The notes: generated by a model from the sequence alone, not told the origin. DNA of 64,000 nt from an uncultured Bacteroidia bacterium (GCA_902798975.1 CADBYT010000008.1:1-64000); one strand, 5' to 3'. Positions 44,555 through 52,654 are shown, counted from the stretch's first letter. Translations and numbers: made by a program.

Positions 44555-46354
44555 ATGTTTTTAACTTCTCTTTTGATTGCGGCGGGTCTGCTGGTGGCAG
44601 AAACGCCGGACACCCTCCAGGCCGTCACCGTCGTGGCCGACAAGGGCGTCGTCGTGTCCCGGACGGACACCGTTTCCTTTAAGCATTACACCACAGCCAC
44701 GGAAGCGCTCCTGCGCGTTCCCGGACTCGGCATCAGCGACTACGGCGGCCTCGCCGGCCTGAAGGGCGTGAGCCTCAGGGGTCTCGGCACCGCCCACACC
44801 GACATCTACCTGGACGGCGTGCGCGTCAGCAATTTCCAGAGCGGCCAGAACGACCTCGGCATGCTGCCGCTCGAGGTGCTGGGCAACGCCGTCGTGGACT
44901 ACGCGCAGAACAGCGTCTCCTTCCGCACGGCGAAGCCGGTCTTCGGCGACAGTCCCTTTGCCGGGCAGATCGGCCTGCAGGCCGGCTCCTTCGGCACCTG
45001 GATGCCTTCCGTCCGCTTCGACGTAAAGGCCTCCGAGCGCGTGGCCATCAGCGCCTATGCCTCCGGCATCCTCACCCAAGGCGATTTCCCCTATGGGAAC
45101 GGGGCCGATCGCCGCACGGGCAACGACCTCAAGCAGATCCGCGCCGGCTACGACGTCTTCGGCACCCTGACGGGCGGCGAATGGCAGATCAAGTCCTACC
45201 TCAACGCTTCCGACCGCGGCACGCCCGGATCGCTCTCCTGGCCGTCCGATGACCGCCAGCAGGACAAGAACTACGTCATGCAAGGCTCCCTGCGCAAGAC
45301 CTTCTCCGACCTGTACACCCTGAATATCAGCGCCAAGGGCGCCTGGGACGACATCTATTACAAGAGCGCCTGGGGCGACAGCGAATACGACTTCACGGAC
45401 CTCCAGCTCAACAGCTCCCACACCTTCCGCCTGACGGACTGGTGGGGCGTATCGCTGGCCGCCGACATCGAGCGCGGTACGCTCAAGTCTCCCGGCCTGT
45501 ATGACGCCGCCCGGACGGCCGCCACGGCGGCCCTGGCCACCGCCATCCGCCTGGGCCGTTTCCAGGCCGACCTGGCCCTGCAGTACAACGGCACCTTCGA
45601 CAAGGGCAAGGCCGCGCTGAACAGCTTCTCCCCTTCCGTGGACCTGCGTTTCACCCTCTTCGAGGGCTTCGACCTCGTCACCTTCGGCCGCCGCGCCTTC
45701 CGTGCGCCGACCTTCAACGAACTTTACTATCCGGGCTACGGCAACCCCGACCTCAAGCCGGAGGATGCCTGGCTCTTCGACATCGGCATCGACTGGCACC
45801 CCGCGCTCGGCGACAACTGGACCCTGGGCCTGAAGGTGGACGGCTACTACAACACGCTCAAGGACAAGATCATTTCCGCCCCTTCGGCTGACGATCCCTG
45901 GATCTGGCTGCCCTACAATGTCGGCAAGGTGGACGCCAAGGGCATCGACGCCTCCCTCTCCCTGCGCTATGACAACGGCACGTTTGCCGGCGGCCTGTCC
46001 GCCCGCTACGCCCGCCAGTCCGCACTCGACAAGACGCCGGACAGCTATACCTTCAACCAGCAGATTCCGTACATCGCAAAGAACACCGTCGTGCTCGCCG
46101 CGGACGCCGCCATCGCCGGCTGGCGCCTCGACGCCGTCTGGAACTGGCGCGCGGGCCGCTTCGACGCCTCCGGCGAAATGCCCGACTGGAATACGCTCGA
46201 CCTCTCGCTGCGCAAGGATTTCCAGCTCGGCAAGGTCGGCGTGCTCGGCCTGAACATCTCCGTCCGCGACCTGCTGGACTGCCGCTACGAGCTCGTGCGT
46301 GACTACCCGATGCCGGGCCGTTCCATCCTCGGCGGATTCACGTTCAAGTTCTAA
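44555..46354 (+). CDS. btuB: TonB-dependent vitamin B12 receptor, BtuB-like
   Basis: A 599-residue outer-membrane receptor with a short signal peptide (MFLTSLLIAAGLLVAETP), a TonB-box-like TLQAVTVVADK, a plug (VPGLGISDYGGLAGLKGVSL, RGLGTAHTDIYLDGVRVSNF) and a barrel. The last strand ends GRSILGGFTFKF with a C-terminal Phe. The upstream cobalamin riboswitch says the substrate is a corrinoid. It is near the normal BtuB length (~600). Confidence 0.88.
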   Translation: MFLTSLLIAAGLLVAETPDTLQAVTVVADKGVVVSRTDTVSFKHYTTATEALLRVPGLGISDYGGLAGLKGVSLRGLGTAHTDIYLDGVRVSNFQSGQNDLGMLPLEVLGNAVVDYAQNSVSFRTAKPVFGDSPFAGQIGLQAGSFGTWMPSVRFDVKASERVAISAYASGILTQGDFPYGNGADRRTGNDLKQIRAGYDVFGTLTGGEWQIKSYLNASDRGTPGSLSWPSDDRQQDKNYVMQGSLRKTFSDLYTLNISAKGAWDDIYYKSAWGDSEYDFTDLQLNSSHTFRLTDWWGVSLAADIERGTLKSPGLYDAARTAATAALATAIRLGRFQADLALQYNGTFDKGKAALNSFSPSVDLRFTLFEGFDLVTFGRRAFRAPTFNELYYPGYGNPDLKPEDAWLFDIGIDWHPALGDNWTLGLKVDGYYNTLKDKIISAPSADDPWIWLPYNVGKVDAKGIDASLSLRYDNGTFAGGLSARYARQSALDKTPDSYTFNQQIPYIAKNTVVLAADAAIAGWRLDAVWNWRAGRFDASGEMPDWNTLDLSLRKDFQLGKVGVLGLNISVRDLLDCRYELVRDYPMPGRSILGGFTFKF

Positions 46355-46357
46355 AGC

Positions 46358-47152
46358 ATGCTGCTGAGTCTTCTCTACGTCCTCCTGTCGGGCATCGCGC
46401 TGCCCGTCGGAGGCATCCAGATGCAATATTTGTGGCGCAACCAGCTCGGGGACGTCTATTCCCTCGGGCTGGGCAGCGCCGCCTGTCTGGGCGCCGCGGC
46501 GGCTACGATGTCGGGCTGGTGCTCCCTCACCGTCGGCTCTTTCGTCTGCACGCTGATCTGCACCATCGTCTGCTTCTTCGTGACCCTGAAGGTCTCCACG
46601 CAGAACCTGATCACCTTCGGCATCATCTTCGGCACCTTCATCGGTTCGCTCGGCACCATCGTGGTCACCAACGCCCCCACGGGCGACCTGCTCAAGCAGT
46701 ACTACCTCTGGGGAGCGGCCAATTTCCACCTGGAGGGCGTGACCACGGGCGACATCATCTTCTCGCTTGCGTTGTTTGCACTCGGGTTCGGCGCGGCGCT
46801 GAGCTCGCACCGGGACCTTACGCGCCATTTCAACGGGGAGATCGAGCTGCCGGCCTGGCGCAAGGCGGTCGCGCTGACGATGATCATGTTCCTGGTGACC
46901 TCGGCCGTGAGCATTTGCGGCACCATCGGGTTCATTTCCCTGGGTGTGCCGAACCTCAGCCGCATCATCTGCAAGAACACGGACATACGCAAGCACTACC
47001 TGCTCTCCAGCGCGATGGGAGTCGGGCTGCTGCTCATCACCTATGTGGTGGTGGAGTATGTGAATTTCGGGATTTACCTGCCGGTCAGCGCCACGATGGC
47101 CATCATCGCGCTGCCCCTGACGGTATTTCTTTTCACCAGAAACAACAAATAG
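46358..47152 (+). CDS. FecCD/BtuC-family ABC permease, N-terminally short
   Basis: A 264-residue inner-membrane protein of the FecCD/BtuC permease type: LWRNQLGDVYSLGLGSAACL, GTIGFISLGVPNLSRIICK (the site normally GxIxFVGLxxPHxxR, here with Asn for His), and C-terminal LPVSATMAIIALPLTVFLF. The family is usually ~330 residues; here about 60 residues, including the first helix, are missing. The frame cannot extend upstream because the receptor stop codon (46352-46354) is in the same frame, two codons before. No ATPase or binding protein is adjacent. It may be a degenerate permease or one that pairs with components elsewhere. Confidence 0.78.
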   Translation: MLLSLLYVLLSGIALPVGGIQMQYLWRNQLGDVYSLGLGSAACLGAAAATMSGWCSLTVGSFVCTLICTIVCFFVTLKVSTQNLITFGIIFGTFIGSLGTIVVTNAPTGDLLKQYYLWGAANFHLEGVTTGDIIFSLALFALGFGAALSSHRDLTRHFNGEIELPAWRKAVALTMIMFLVTSAVSICGTIGFISLGVPNLSRIICKNTDIRKHYLLSSAMGVGLLLITYVVVEYVNFGIYLPVSATMAIIALPLTVFLFTRNNK

Positions 47153-47170
47153 CTTGCCTTTTCCCTGCGG

Positions 47171-47227
47171 GCGGCCGGAAATTATTTTCCGTGCAGTTGC
47201 TCGGAAAACCAATTTCCGCTCCGCCCT
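47171..47227 (-). repeat. Dispersed palindromic repeat family B, copy 2
   Basis: Inverse orientation relative to 4200-4257; shares AGGGCGGAGCGGAAATTGG and AATAATTTCCGGCCGC flanks with a different but still pairable core. Lies between the permease and the convergent FMN-binding gene. Confidence 0.7.
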
Positions 47228-47251
47228 GCACGACGCCCCCGCACGGCAAGC

Positions 47252-47635
47252 CTACTTCGCCTTCTTTGCAGCGGCTTTGAGGCCCAGGCGGATGTTTTCG
47301 ATGACAGCCTTCGAAGAGAAAGTGGCACCGCTTACGGCGTCCAACTGGACTTTGGAGGCTTCTTCGATGGTCTTGCCGTTCAGGGCCGTGAAGATCTCAC
47401 TGTCCTTCACCCGCTGGAAGAAACCCGGAGTCTCGGCATTCGGCAGCGCCTCGATCTTCTCGATGCGGCCGTCAGTCACGGTGATCTCCACCGGCGTGGT
47501 GCCGGCGTAGCCGATCACCTCTTTGCCGAGTTCTTTGGTATCAATGACGAAAGACTTGGTCTTAGGTCCCTTGCAGGCAGCCGCGACGCTCAGGCAGATG
47601 AGCGCGCAGCCAAGAAGTGTAATCATACGTTTCAT
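47252..47635 (-). CDS. Small FMN-binding-domain lipoprotein (flavinylation substrate)
   Basis: A 127-residue exported protein, probably a lipoprotein (signal to Cys21, MKRMITLLGCALICLSVAAAC). One FMN_bind domain has the flavinylation motif DAVSGATFSSKAV, with Thr105 the expected site of covalent FMN attachment by ApbE. It may carry electrons in the periplasm, as in Rnf/Nqr-linked systems, but no ApbE or partner is nearby. Start is 4 nt after a -7 box (47640-47647). Confidence 0.82.
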   Translation of the reverse strand: MKRMITLLGCALICLSVAAACKGPKTKSFVIDTKELGKEVIGYAGTTPVEITVTDGRIEKIEALPNAETPGFFQRVKDSEIFTALNGKTIEEASKVQLDAVSGATFSSKAVIENIRLGLKAAAKKAK

Positions 47636-47639
47636 ACGG

Positions 47640-47647
47640 CAAAGATA
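47640..47647 (-). promoter_or_regulatory. -7 box 4 nt upstream of ATG (predicted leaderless)
   Basis: TATCTTTG on the minus strand, then CCGT and ATG at 47635. Confidence 0.5.
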
Positions 47648-47666
47648 CAACGTTTTCTTCCTTTTG

Positions 47667-48332
47667 TCAATCCTCATTGTTGGTGAATAGCAGCGCGCGC
47701 AGCTCCGCGGCGGAGTCCACGATACGCGGGGCGGCGGCGAGCGCTTCGCGCGAACGGAAACCCCAGCTGACCGCGACACAGGCCACGCCGGCCGCTTCCG
47801 CCGCGGCAATGTCGGCACCGGAATCCCCCACCATCAGCGTCTCCCCGCGGGAAACGCCGGCCCGCGTGCGGATCTCTTCCACGACGGCCGGATCCGGCTT
47901 GAGCGGCGCGCCCGGACGGCCGCCGAGCACAGCGGCAAATGCGATCTCGGGAAACATCCGGGCGATGAGCTTCTCCGCCCCGGCCTGGAATTTATTGGAC
48001 GCGACGCCCAGCTGCACGCCGGCAGCCTGCAGGTCCGCCAGCAGCTCCGGAATGCCCGGGTAAGGCCGCGACCGGTCGTCCAGGTGTTCGATATAGTAGG
48101 CCAGGAATATCTTCAGGAGCGCATCCACCGCCTGGTCATCCGCCCGCATGGGCTCCGGCATCGCCTGCTTCACCAGGTTACGCACGCCGTGTCCCACCAT
48201 GCCCCGGAATGCCTCCGGTTCATGCTGCGGCAGTCCCTTCGCGGCCAGGGCCGCGTTCGTCGCCGTCCCCAGATCCGCAATCGTGTCGATCAGGGTTCCG
48301 TCAAGATCGAAAATGACCAGTTTGTATTTCAT
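47667..48332 (-). CDS. gph: HAD-family phosphatase, phosphoglycolate phosphatase-like
   Basis: A 221-residue HAD hydrolase: nucleophile motif FDLDGTLIDT, motif II VASNKFQ (N in place of the usual Thr/Ser-Asn pair), Lys in PLKPDPAVV, and motif IV MVGDSGADIAAA. The alpha-helical cap and length fit Gph/PgmB-like enzymes that dephosphorylate phosphoglycolate. Substrate is inferred only. It has a -7 box 4 nt before the ATG. Confidence 0.85.
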   Translation of the reverse strand: MKYKLVIFDLDGTLIDTIADLGTATNAALAAKGLPQHEPEAFRGMVGHGVRNLVKQAMPEPMRADDQAVDALLKIFLAYYIEHLDDRSRPYPGIPELLADLQAAGVQLGVASNKFQAGAEKLIARMFPEIAFAAVLGGRPGAPLKPDPAVVEEIRTRAGVSRGETLMVGDSGADIAAAEAAGVACVAVSWGFRSREALAAAPRIVDSAAELRALLFTNNED

Positions 48333-48336
48333 GGCG

Positions 48337-48344
48337 CAAAGATA
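48337..48344 (-). promoter_or_regulatory. -7 box 4 nt upstream of ATG (predicted leaderless)
   Basis: TATCTTTG on the minus strand, then CGCC and ATG at 48332. Confidence 0.5.
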
Positions 48345-48388
48345 CGCTCAATTTCTGTCGAATTGCTTGCAGGTTCAAAAAAAAGTAG

Positions 48389-48396
48389 TACCTTTG
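48389..48396 (+). promoter_or_regulatory. -7 box of the tRNA-Ala promoter
   Basis: TACCTTTG 12 nt before the tRNA 5' end; a TTGC about 20 nt upstream could serve as the -33. Confidence 0.6.
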
Positions 48397-48408
48397 CAAT
48401 CCACAAAC

Positions 48409-48481
48409 GGGGTATTAGCTCAGTTGGTAGAGCGTTTGAATGGCATTCAAAAGGTCAGGAGTTCGATTCTCCTATGCTCCA
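48409..48481 (+). tRNA. tRNA-Ala (anticodon GGC)
   Basis: A 73-nt cloverleaf: acceptor GGGGTAT / ATGCTCC with discriminator A, D arm with GTTGGTA, anticodon arm TTTGA-ATGGCAT-TCAAA (anticodon GGC at 48442-48444) and T arm with GTTCGATTC. The G3:U70 wobble pair, the identity element for alanyl-tRNA synthetase, is present. CCA is not encoded. A hairpin terminator follows directly. Confidence 0.97.
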
Positions 48482-48483
48482 CA

Positions 48484-48508
48484 AAAGGCGCTGAATTTCA
48501 GCGCCTTT
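48484..48508 (+). terminator. Terminator after tRNA-Ala
   Basis: AAAGGCGCTGAA / TTCAGCGCCTTT, a near-perfect hairpin followed by a T-rich run. Confidence 0.8.
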
Positions 48509-48517
48509 ATTGTTTTA

Positions 48518-48531
48518 CGCAGAAATCTACG
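48518..48531 (+). repeat. att-like 14-bp direct repeat, left
   Basis: CGCAGAAATCTACG, 37 bp after the tRNA; the same 14 bp, same orientation, occurs at 53136-53149. Both copies lie 10-15 bp past a hairpin containing CTGA-TTT-TCAGCG. The repeated TACGCA around it gives a short recombinase-site look. Confidence 0.45.
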
Positions 48532-49216
48532 CATAAAACGATATCTATTCTTTACATGCGTGATAAAAAGATAGTCATCATTTTTCTTGGAAACAATACT
48601 TGTAAAAGTAACTTGTAATGGAATATATCTGTACCGGAGTCAGCAGAGTCAAAATGAGGCGGGTTGGACATTTTGTAGGATAAAATCCATGTAATGAATT
48701 GAAAGACAAATCTTTGCAAAGATTATCATTGATATGTTAAAAAAAAAGTAGTGATATGTCGAAAAAAGGAGGCGCCAAAGATGCTCAGGTAGGTCCTTTC
48801 TAGGCTGGTCAGTTTTTTTCTGTGAGCTGTAACCTGTTGTTAATCAGCCGAAAGATGGTTTATACTCCCACTGATTTCGGGAGAGTATAAAATGACATCT
48901 CGCTTTCTGACAGTTTGTTATATCTCATAGCCAAATCAAATCATCCTACTATTTGTCCACATGACCCAAAATGACCGTTTGGAGTTAGAAGGAAAGACAA
49001 AATGAAGGTACAGTATTGTATTACGGCCATCGAAGCAAAGAAAACAAAACAGGAGGCCTGATGACCTCCTGCTAAATTTGCCCCAAGACTACGTGGCGGA
49101 ATTACTTCTAGAGCGAGGGCCTCGCGGGCGGGGACTTTTGCGCGACTCGATTACCCATCCGTATCACGGTGTTACTGTCTCATTGCAAAGTTAATGACTT
49201 ATTTTTTAACCACAAA
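48532..49216. other. AT-rich gene-poor stretch at the start of the accessory island
   Basis: No intact gene. It holds a perfect palindrome AATCTTTGCAAAGATT near 48710, tiny frames that could be relic starts (MSKKGGAKDAQVGPF from about 48756; MKVQYCITAIEAKKTKQEA from about 49002), and a hairpin AGGAGG..CCTCCT near 49051-49072. Base composition drops sharply compared with either side, as in horizontally acquired or decaying DNA. Confidence 0.6.
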
Positions 49217-49789
49217 ATGAAACAATATAAATATCCTGACGCTAAACAGATAATTGTCTCCGGTGATATCCATGGAGACTTCAAGACACTTGTTTTTAAA
49301 CTTTGCATACAATACGGATGTACGGACACATTGCTTATCGTTGCAGGAGATTGTGGCTTTGGCTTCGATAAACCTGGCTATTACGATCAGGTTTATAATT
49401 CTGTTGCCGATAAACTTCGCAAGGCAAACAATTGGATAGTTTTTGTACGAGGGAATCATGATAATCCGGCTTATTATGCCGAAGAAAGGATTAATCATGC
49501 TCGTTGGAGAACTGTTCCAGACTATAGCATTATTTCTGTCTGTGAACATAATATTCTATGCATAGGGGGTGCGACCAGCATTGATCGTTATCAAAGGATT
49601 AAAGAAAATGCCCGGAATCACGTCAAGGATGTGTCGTATTATTGGCCGGATGAAGCGCCTGAGTATAAACCGGCAGAATTGGAGGCAATTCCGGGTACCA
49701 TCAGGATTGACACGGTTATTACACATACACCCCGGAGACTCCGGAAAACAATCCCATTGAAATCAATCAAAACACATCGCTCCCTATGA
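49217..49789 (+). pseudogene. Truncated metallophosphoesterase
   Basis: A 190-residue frame with the first metal-binding motifs of calcineurin-like phosphoesterases: VSGDIHGDF (GDxH), VAGDCGFGF (GD), VRGNHDNP (GNHD) and a late VITHT. After this the frame reads RRLRKTIPLKSIK and stops, while family members normally continue for ~60-80 residues with a GHxH-type motif. The end is therefore missing, at the junction with the next gene (which starts 4 bp before the stop). AT-rich compared with the neighbourhood. Start MKQYKYPDAKQI is chosen over an ATG 48 nt upstream. Confidence 0.65.
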
Positions 49790-50524
49790 ACCAGACCACA
49801 ATCACCCTCAATAACGGCGTCGTTATCCCGCAGTTCGGCCTTGGCGTCTATGCCATCCCCGCCGGAGAAACCACGTACAACAGCGTCCTGGCCGCTCTGA
49901 AGGCCGGATACCGCCACATCGATACAGCTCACGCATACCAGAATGAGCGCAGCGTGGGGCAGGCTATCAAAGACAGCGGCGTTCCCCGCAAGGAGATCTG
50001 GGTCACTTCCAAGCTTTGGCCCAATGAGTATGGCGAAGGTAAGACCCTTCCGCAGCTGGACAAGATGCTCGCCCGCCTGGGGCTTGAATACATCGACCTC
50101 GTTTATCTGCATCAGCCGTTGGGCGACTACAACGGTGGCTGGAAGGAACTGGAGAAGGCCCTGGAGATGGGTAAGGTCCGCGCCATCGGCATCAGCGACT
50201 TTGACTTCAACGACGAACTGTTCGAGTCCATCGTGGTGCCTGCAAAGGTGAAGCCCCAGATGTTCCAGATTGAGTGCCATCGCCAAGGCCCACGACAAGT
50301 CCGCCGCCCAGGTCATCATCCGCTGGCACCTGCAGAAGGGCTTCTGCGTTGTCCCCGGCTCCTCCAATCCGGCCCATATCCAGGAGAGCATCGAATCCTT
50401 CGGCTTCACCCTCACGGACGACGAGATGAAGCAGATTGCCGCCCTGAACAAGGAGAAGCGCTATTTCACCATGACCTACGACCAGATCAAGGCCTGGATG
50501 GGAAACTATGAACTCTGGGACTAA
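49786..50524 (+). pseudogene. Aldo/keto reductase with internal deletion and frameshift
   Basis: The first part (49786 to about 50282) encodes an AKR N-terminal half: NNGVVIPQFGLGVY, GYRHIDTAHAYQNE (catalytic Asp and Tyr), VTSKLWP (Lys), VYLHQPLGDY and MFQIECH. From about 50270 the second half is in another frame: AIAKAHDKSAAQVIIRWHL, VVPGSSNPAHIQES (NADPH site), ending YDQIKAWMGNYELWD. About 40-45 residues between ECH and AIAKA are missing, and the frame shifts by one. The string AGTGCCATC at the junction reads as the end of one half and the start of the other, suggesting deletion between short repeats. No functional reductase is expected. Confidence 0.85.
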
Positions 50525-50529
50525 TTGAT

Positions 50530-50537
50530 TACCTTTG
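50530..50537 (+). promoter_or_regulatory. -7 box 4 nt upstream of ATG (predicted leaderless)
   Basis: TACCTTTG, then CCTA and ATG at 50542. Confidence 0.5.
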
Positions 50538-50541
50538 CCTA

Positions 50542-51069
50542 ATGAAACTCGCGTTTATCATTATGCAATCCATCGTCATCTTCTTCTCCCACGCGGGCGA
50601 CAACTACAGTGTGGGCAATATCGAGGTCGGGAATACCAAGATCGTGGCCGACTACATCTCCGAAATCACCGGCGCAGACCAATACGAGATTGTCACCCAC
50701 AAGTACGACGGAATGGCCTACACGCCGCTGATCAACCTGGCCAAGGAAGAAGCGAACAAAGGTGAATTGCCTCCTTACGAAGGCGAGGCCCCGGATCTTT
50801 CCAAATACGACACCGTCTTCATCGGCGGCCCCATCTGGTGGGGGACCTATCCTCAGGTGATGTTCACCCTGTTCAAGGATATCAACCTCGACGGCAAGAC
50901 GGTTATCCCGTTCACCTCACACGAAGGCAGCGGACTGGCCAACACTGTGCAGGACGTTAAGAAAGCCTTCCCCAAAGCCAATGTGAAGCCCGGCTTTGCC
51001 ATCTACGGTCATGAGGTCCGCACCGGCAGGGCCAAGGTGGAGAAGTGGTTGAAGGGATTGGGCTGGTAA
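50542..51069 (+). CDS. Flavodoxin-family protein
   Basis: A 175-residue flavodoxin. The FMN phosphate loop is IVIFFSHAGDNYSVGN; the middle has DTVFIGGPIWWGTYPQVMFT, and the end SGLANTVQDVKKAFP. It is a one- or two-electron carrier or reductase of the NAD(P)H-dependent flavodoxin type common in Bacteroidota. The start at 50542 matches the 4-nt spacing from the -7 box; a second ATG at 50563 would also give a normal N-terminus. It is upstream of the DUF1349 lipoprotein gene. Confidence 0.82.
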   Translation: MKLAFIIMQSIVIFFSHAGDNYSVGNIEVGNTKIVADYISEITGADQYEIVTHKYDGMAYTPLINLAKEEANKGELPPYEGEAPDLSKYDTVFIGGPIWWGTYPQVMFTLFKDINLDGKTVIPFTSHEGSGLANTVQDVKKAFPKANVKPGFAIYGHEVRTGRAKVEKWLKGLGW

Positions 51070-51105
51070 ATTCGAATTTGTCGAATAACAGTAACAATCA
51101 ACCAT

Positions 51106-51840
51106 ATGACCAAAATCACTAAATCCATTTGCCTTGGTTTCTGTCTGCTCGCAATTGCTTGTGGAAACCCGTCACAGACAGAGTCTGAAGCTGAATTCAC
51201 CGACAGTGTGGCCGATGCATTCGCTAACGGCGGACAAATTGACCTTGAGCAGATGCGGTGGACCAGAGAGCCTGCTGCCTGTGAAATCAAGAACGATGTC
51301 ATCTCTATTACTACGGCTCCTCACACGGACCTTTGGCAGCGGACTTACTATCATTTCCGCAATGACAACGCTCCCGTGCTACAGATGCAGACCGCAGAGA
51401 AGTTTTTCAGCTTTGTTGTCAAGACGGACTTCACGCAGAGCCACCAGCGCTTTGACCAGTGCGGTATTGTAGTGTATCTGGATAGCGAGAACTGGCTCAA
51501 GGGCTCCGTGGAATTCGAGAACGAGGAATTCCAACACCTTGGCAGCGTTGCCACCAACAACGGCTATTCCGACTGGGCCACTACGGCCATCTCGGCAGAT
51601 GTAAAAACCATGTGGTACCGCCTCTCCCGCCGGGAGGACGACTTCTGCATCGAATGCTCTGCCGATGGCATCAACTTCAGCCAGATGCGAGTGTGCCATA
51701 TGTACGCTGCCACGGGTGAGATCAGCTTCGGCATTTATGCCTGCTCGCCGGAAGAGTCTTCCTTCACGGCCGTGTTCACTGATATGAAGATTACCGAATG
51801 CGTCTGGAAGGCCCACGACGGGCAGCAACCGGATGAATAG
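51106..51840 (+). CDS. DUF1349 lipoprotein (concanavalin A-like fold)
   Basis: A 244-residue lipoprotein: MTKITKSICLGFCLLAIAC then a Ser/Glu-rich linker. The remainder matches DUF1349, a predicted concanavalin A-like beta-sandwich: APHTDLWQRTYYHFRNDNAP, DQCGIVVYLDSENWLKGSVE, MWYRLSRREDDFCIECSADG. These domains usually bind carbohydrate, but the role here is not known. It follows the flavodoxin gene by 36 bp. Confidence 0.75.
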   Translation: MTKITKSICLGFCLLAIACGNPSQTESEAEFTDSVADAFANGGQIDLEQMRWTREPAACEIKNDVISITTAPHTDLWQRTYYHFRNDNAPVLQMQTAEKFFSFVVKTDFTQSHQRFDQCGIVVYLDSENWLKGSVEFENEEFQHLGSVATNNGYSDWATTAISADVKTMWYRLSRREDDFCIECSADGINFSQMRVCHMYAATGEISFGIYACSPEESSFTAVFTDMKITECVWKAHDGQQPDE

Positions 51841-51883
51841 AATCAAAAAACGTTTATAACCTATAATAAAGAATACAACAAAT

Positions 51884-51959
51884 AGTTAATTTAATGAATA
51901 TGACAGAATGGGATAAGATGCAGTTAATTTAATGAATATGACAGAATGGGATAAGATGC
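51884..51959 (+). repeat. 38-bp tandem duplication at the start of the acetyltransferase gene
   Basis: Two exact copies of AGTTAATTTAATGAATATGA..GATGC (51884-51921 and 51922-51959). It duplicates the gene start: the first copy opens a 12-codon frame ([12 protein letters not shown]) that stops just before the second copy's ATG at 51932. Confidence 0.9.
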
Positions 51960-52519
51960 AGGAGCATCAGATATACAATGATTTTGATGCAGATTTGTTC
52001 GACCTGAGAGTTGAAGCAAAAAAGTTGTTTAAAGAGTTTAACCGTACCGAGGACGAAGAAACCGAACGTCGTCAGGACATCATGCGAAGGCTCTTCAAAA
52101 AAATAGGTGAACGAGTGTGGATGGAGCCAAACTTTACATGTGAGTTTGGCAAGAACATCACCATCGGGAGTGATGTATATATCAATTTCGGATGCACACT
52201 CTTGGATTGCGGTCAGATAACGATAGGTAATAACACGTTGCTGGGACCTAACGTAAGTATGTATTCTGCCAACCATTCACTCGATTCCGCAGAGCGTATA
52301 GCAGGCGCCTTGATTCCCGAACCTATTACCGTAGGCAACCGAGTTTGGATAGGCGGTGGTAGCACTATTCTTAGTGGCGTTACCATAGGTGACGATAGTG
52401 TCATCGGCGCTGGAAGCGTCGTATCACATGATATCCCGTCAGGAGTACTGGCAGCAGGTAATCCCTGTCGTGTCATAAGAGAAATTACAGATAAGGACAA
52501 AGTCGGTTTTATTGTTTAG
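51932..52519 (+). CDS. Sugar O-acetyltransferase, maltose/galactoside type (hexapeptide repeat)
   Basis: A 195-residue left-handed beta-helix acetyltransferase. An N-terminal helical Mac domain ([20 protein letters not shown], about 10-60) precedes hexapeptide repeats ([39 protein letters not shown]). The active-site His lies in MYSANHSLD, and [10 protein letters not shown] closes the helix. It moves acetyl from acetyl-CoA to a sugar hydroxyl. Length matches LacA/Maa. The coding start lies in the second copy of a tandem duplication. AT-rich compared with flanking genes. Confidence 0.85.
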   Translation: MNMTEWDKMQEHQIYNDFDADLFDLRVEAKKLFKEFNRTEDEETERRQDIMRRLFKKIGERVWMEPNFTCEFGKNITIGSDVYINFGCTLLDCGQITIGNNTLLGPNVSMYSANHSLDSAERIAGALIPEPITVGNRVWIGGGSTILSGVTIGDDSVIGAGSVVSHDIPSGVLAAGNPCRVIREITDKDKVGFIV

Positions 52520-52616
52520 TATCACTAGTGTCCGGAGAAATTTTCTCCGATAAGGTTTTAACTGTTTAACATCAATAACTTACAAGCATCAAAAAATTTT
52601 TCGATTAGAACTTCGG

Positions 52617-52624
52617 TAACTTTG
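52617..52624 (+). promoter_or_regulatory. -7 box upstream of 52655
   Basis: TAACTTTG, with 30 nt to the ATG at 52655. No clear -33. Confidence 0.4.
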
Positions 52625-52654
52625 CGGTAGCCATCAAGAGGCCATCCGCAAGCC

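Noticed and set aside
48484-48531. Possibility that the short repeat beside tRNA-Ala is a normal tRNA terminator feature
   Set aside because: Partly accepted: the hairpin is a terminator. The 14-bp repeat beyond it is kept as an att candidate only at low confidence, because the tRNA 3' end itself is not repeated at 53.1 kb.
50535-50765. Frame overlapping the flavodoxin gene start (76 codons)
   Set aside because: It is an out-of-frame shadow of the flavodoxin gene with no family features.
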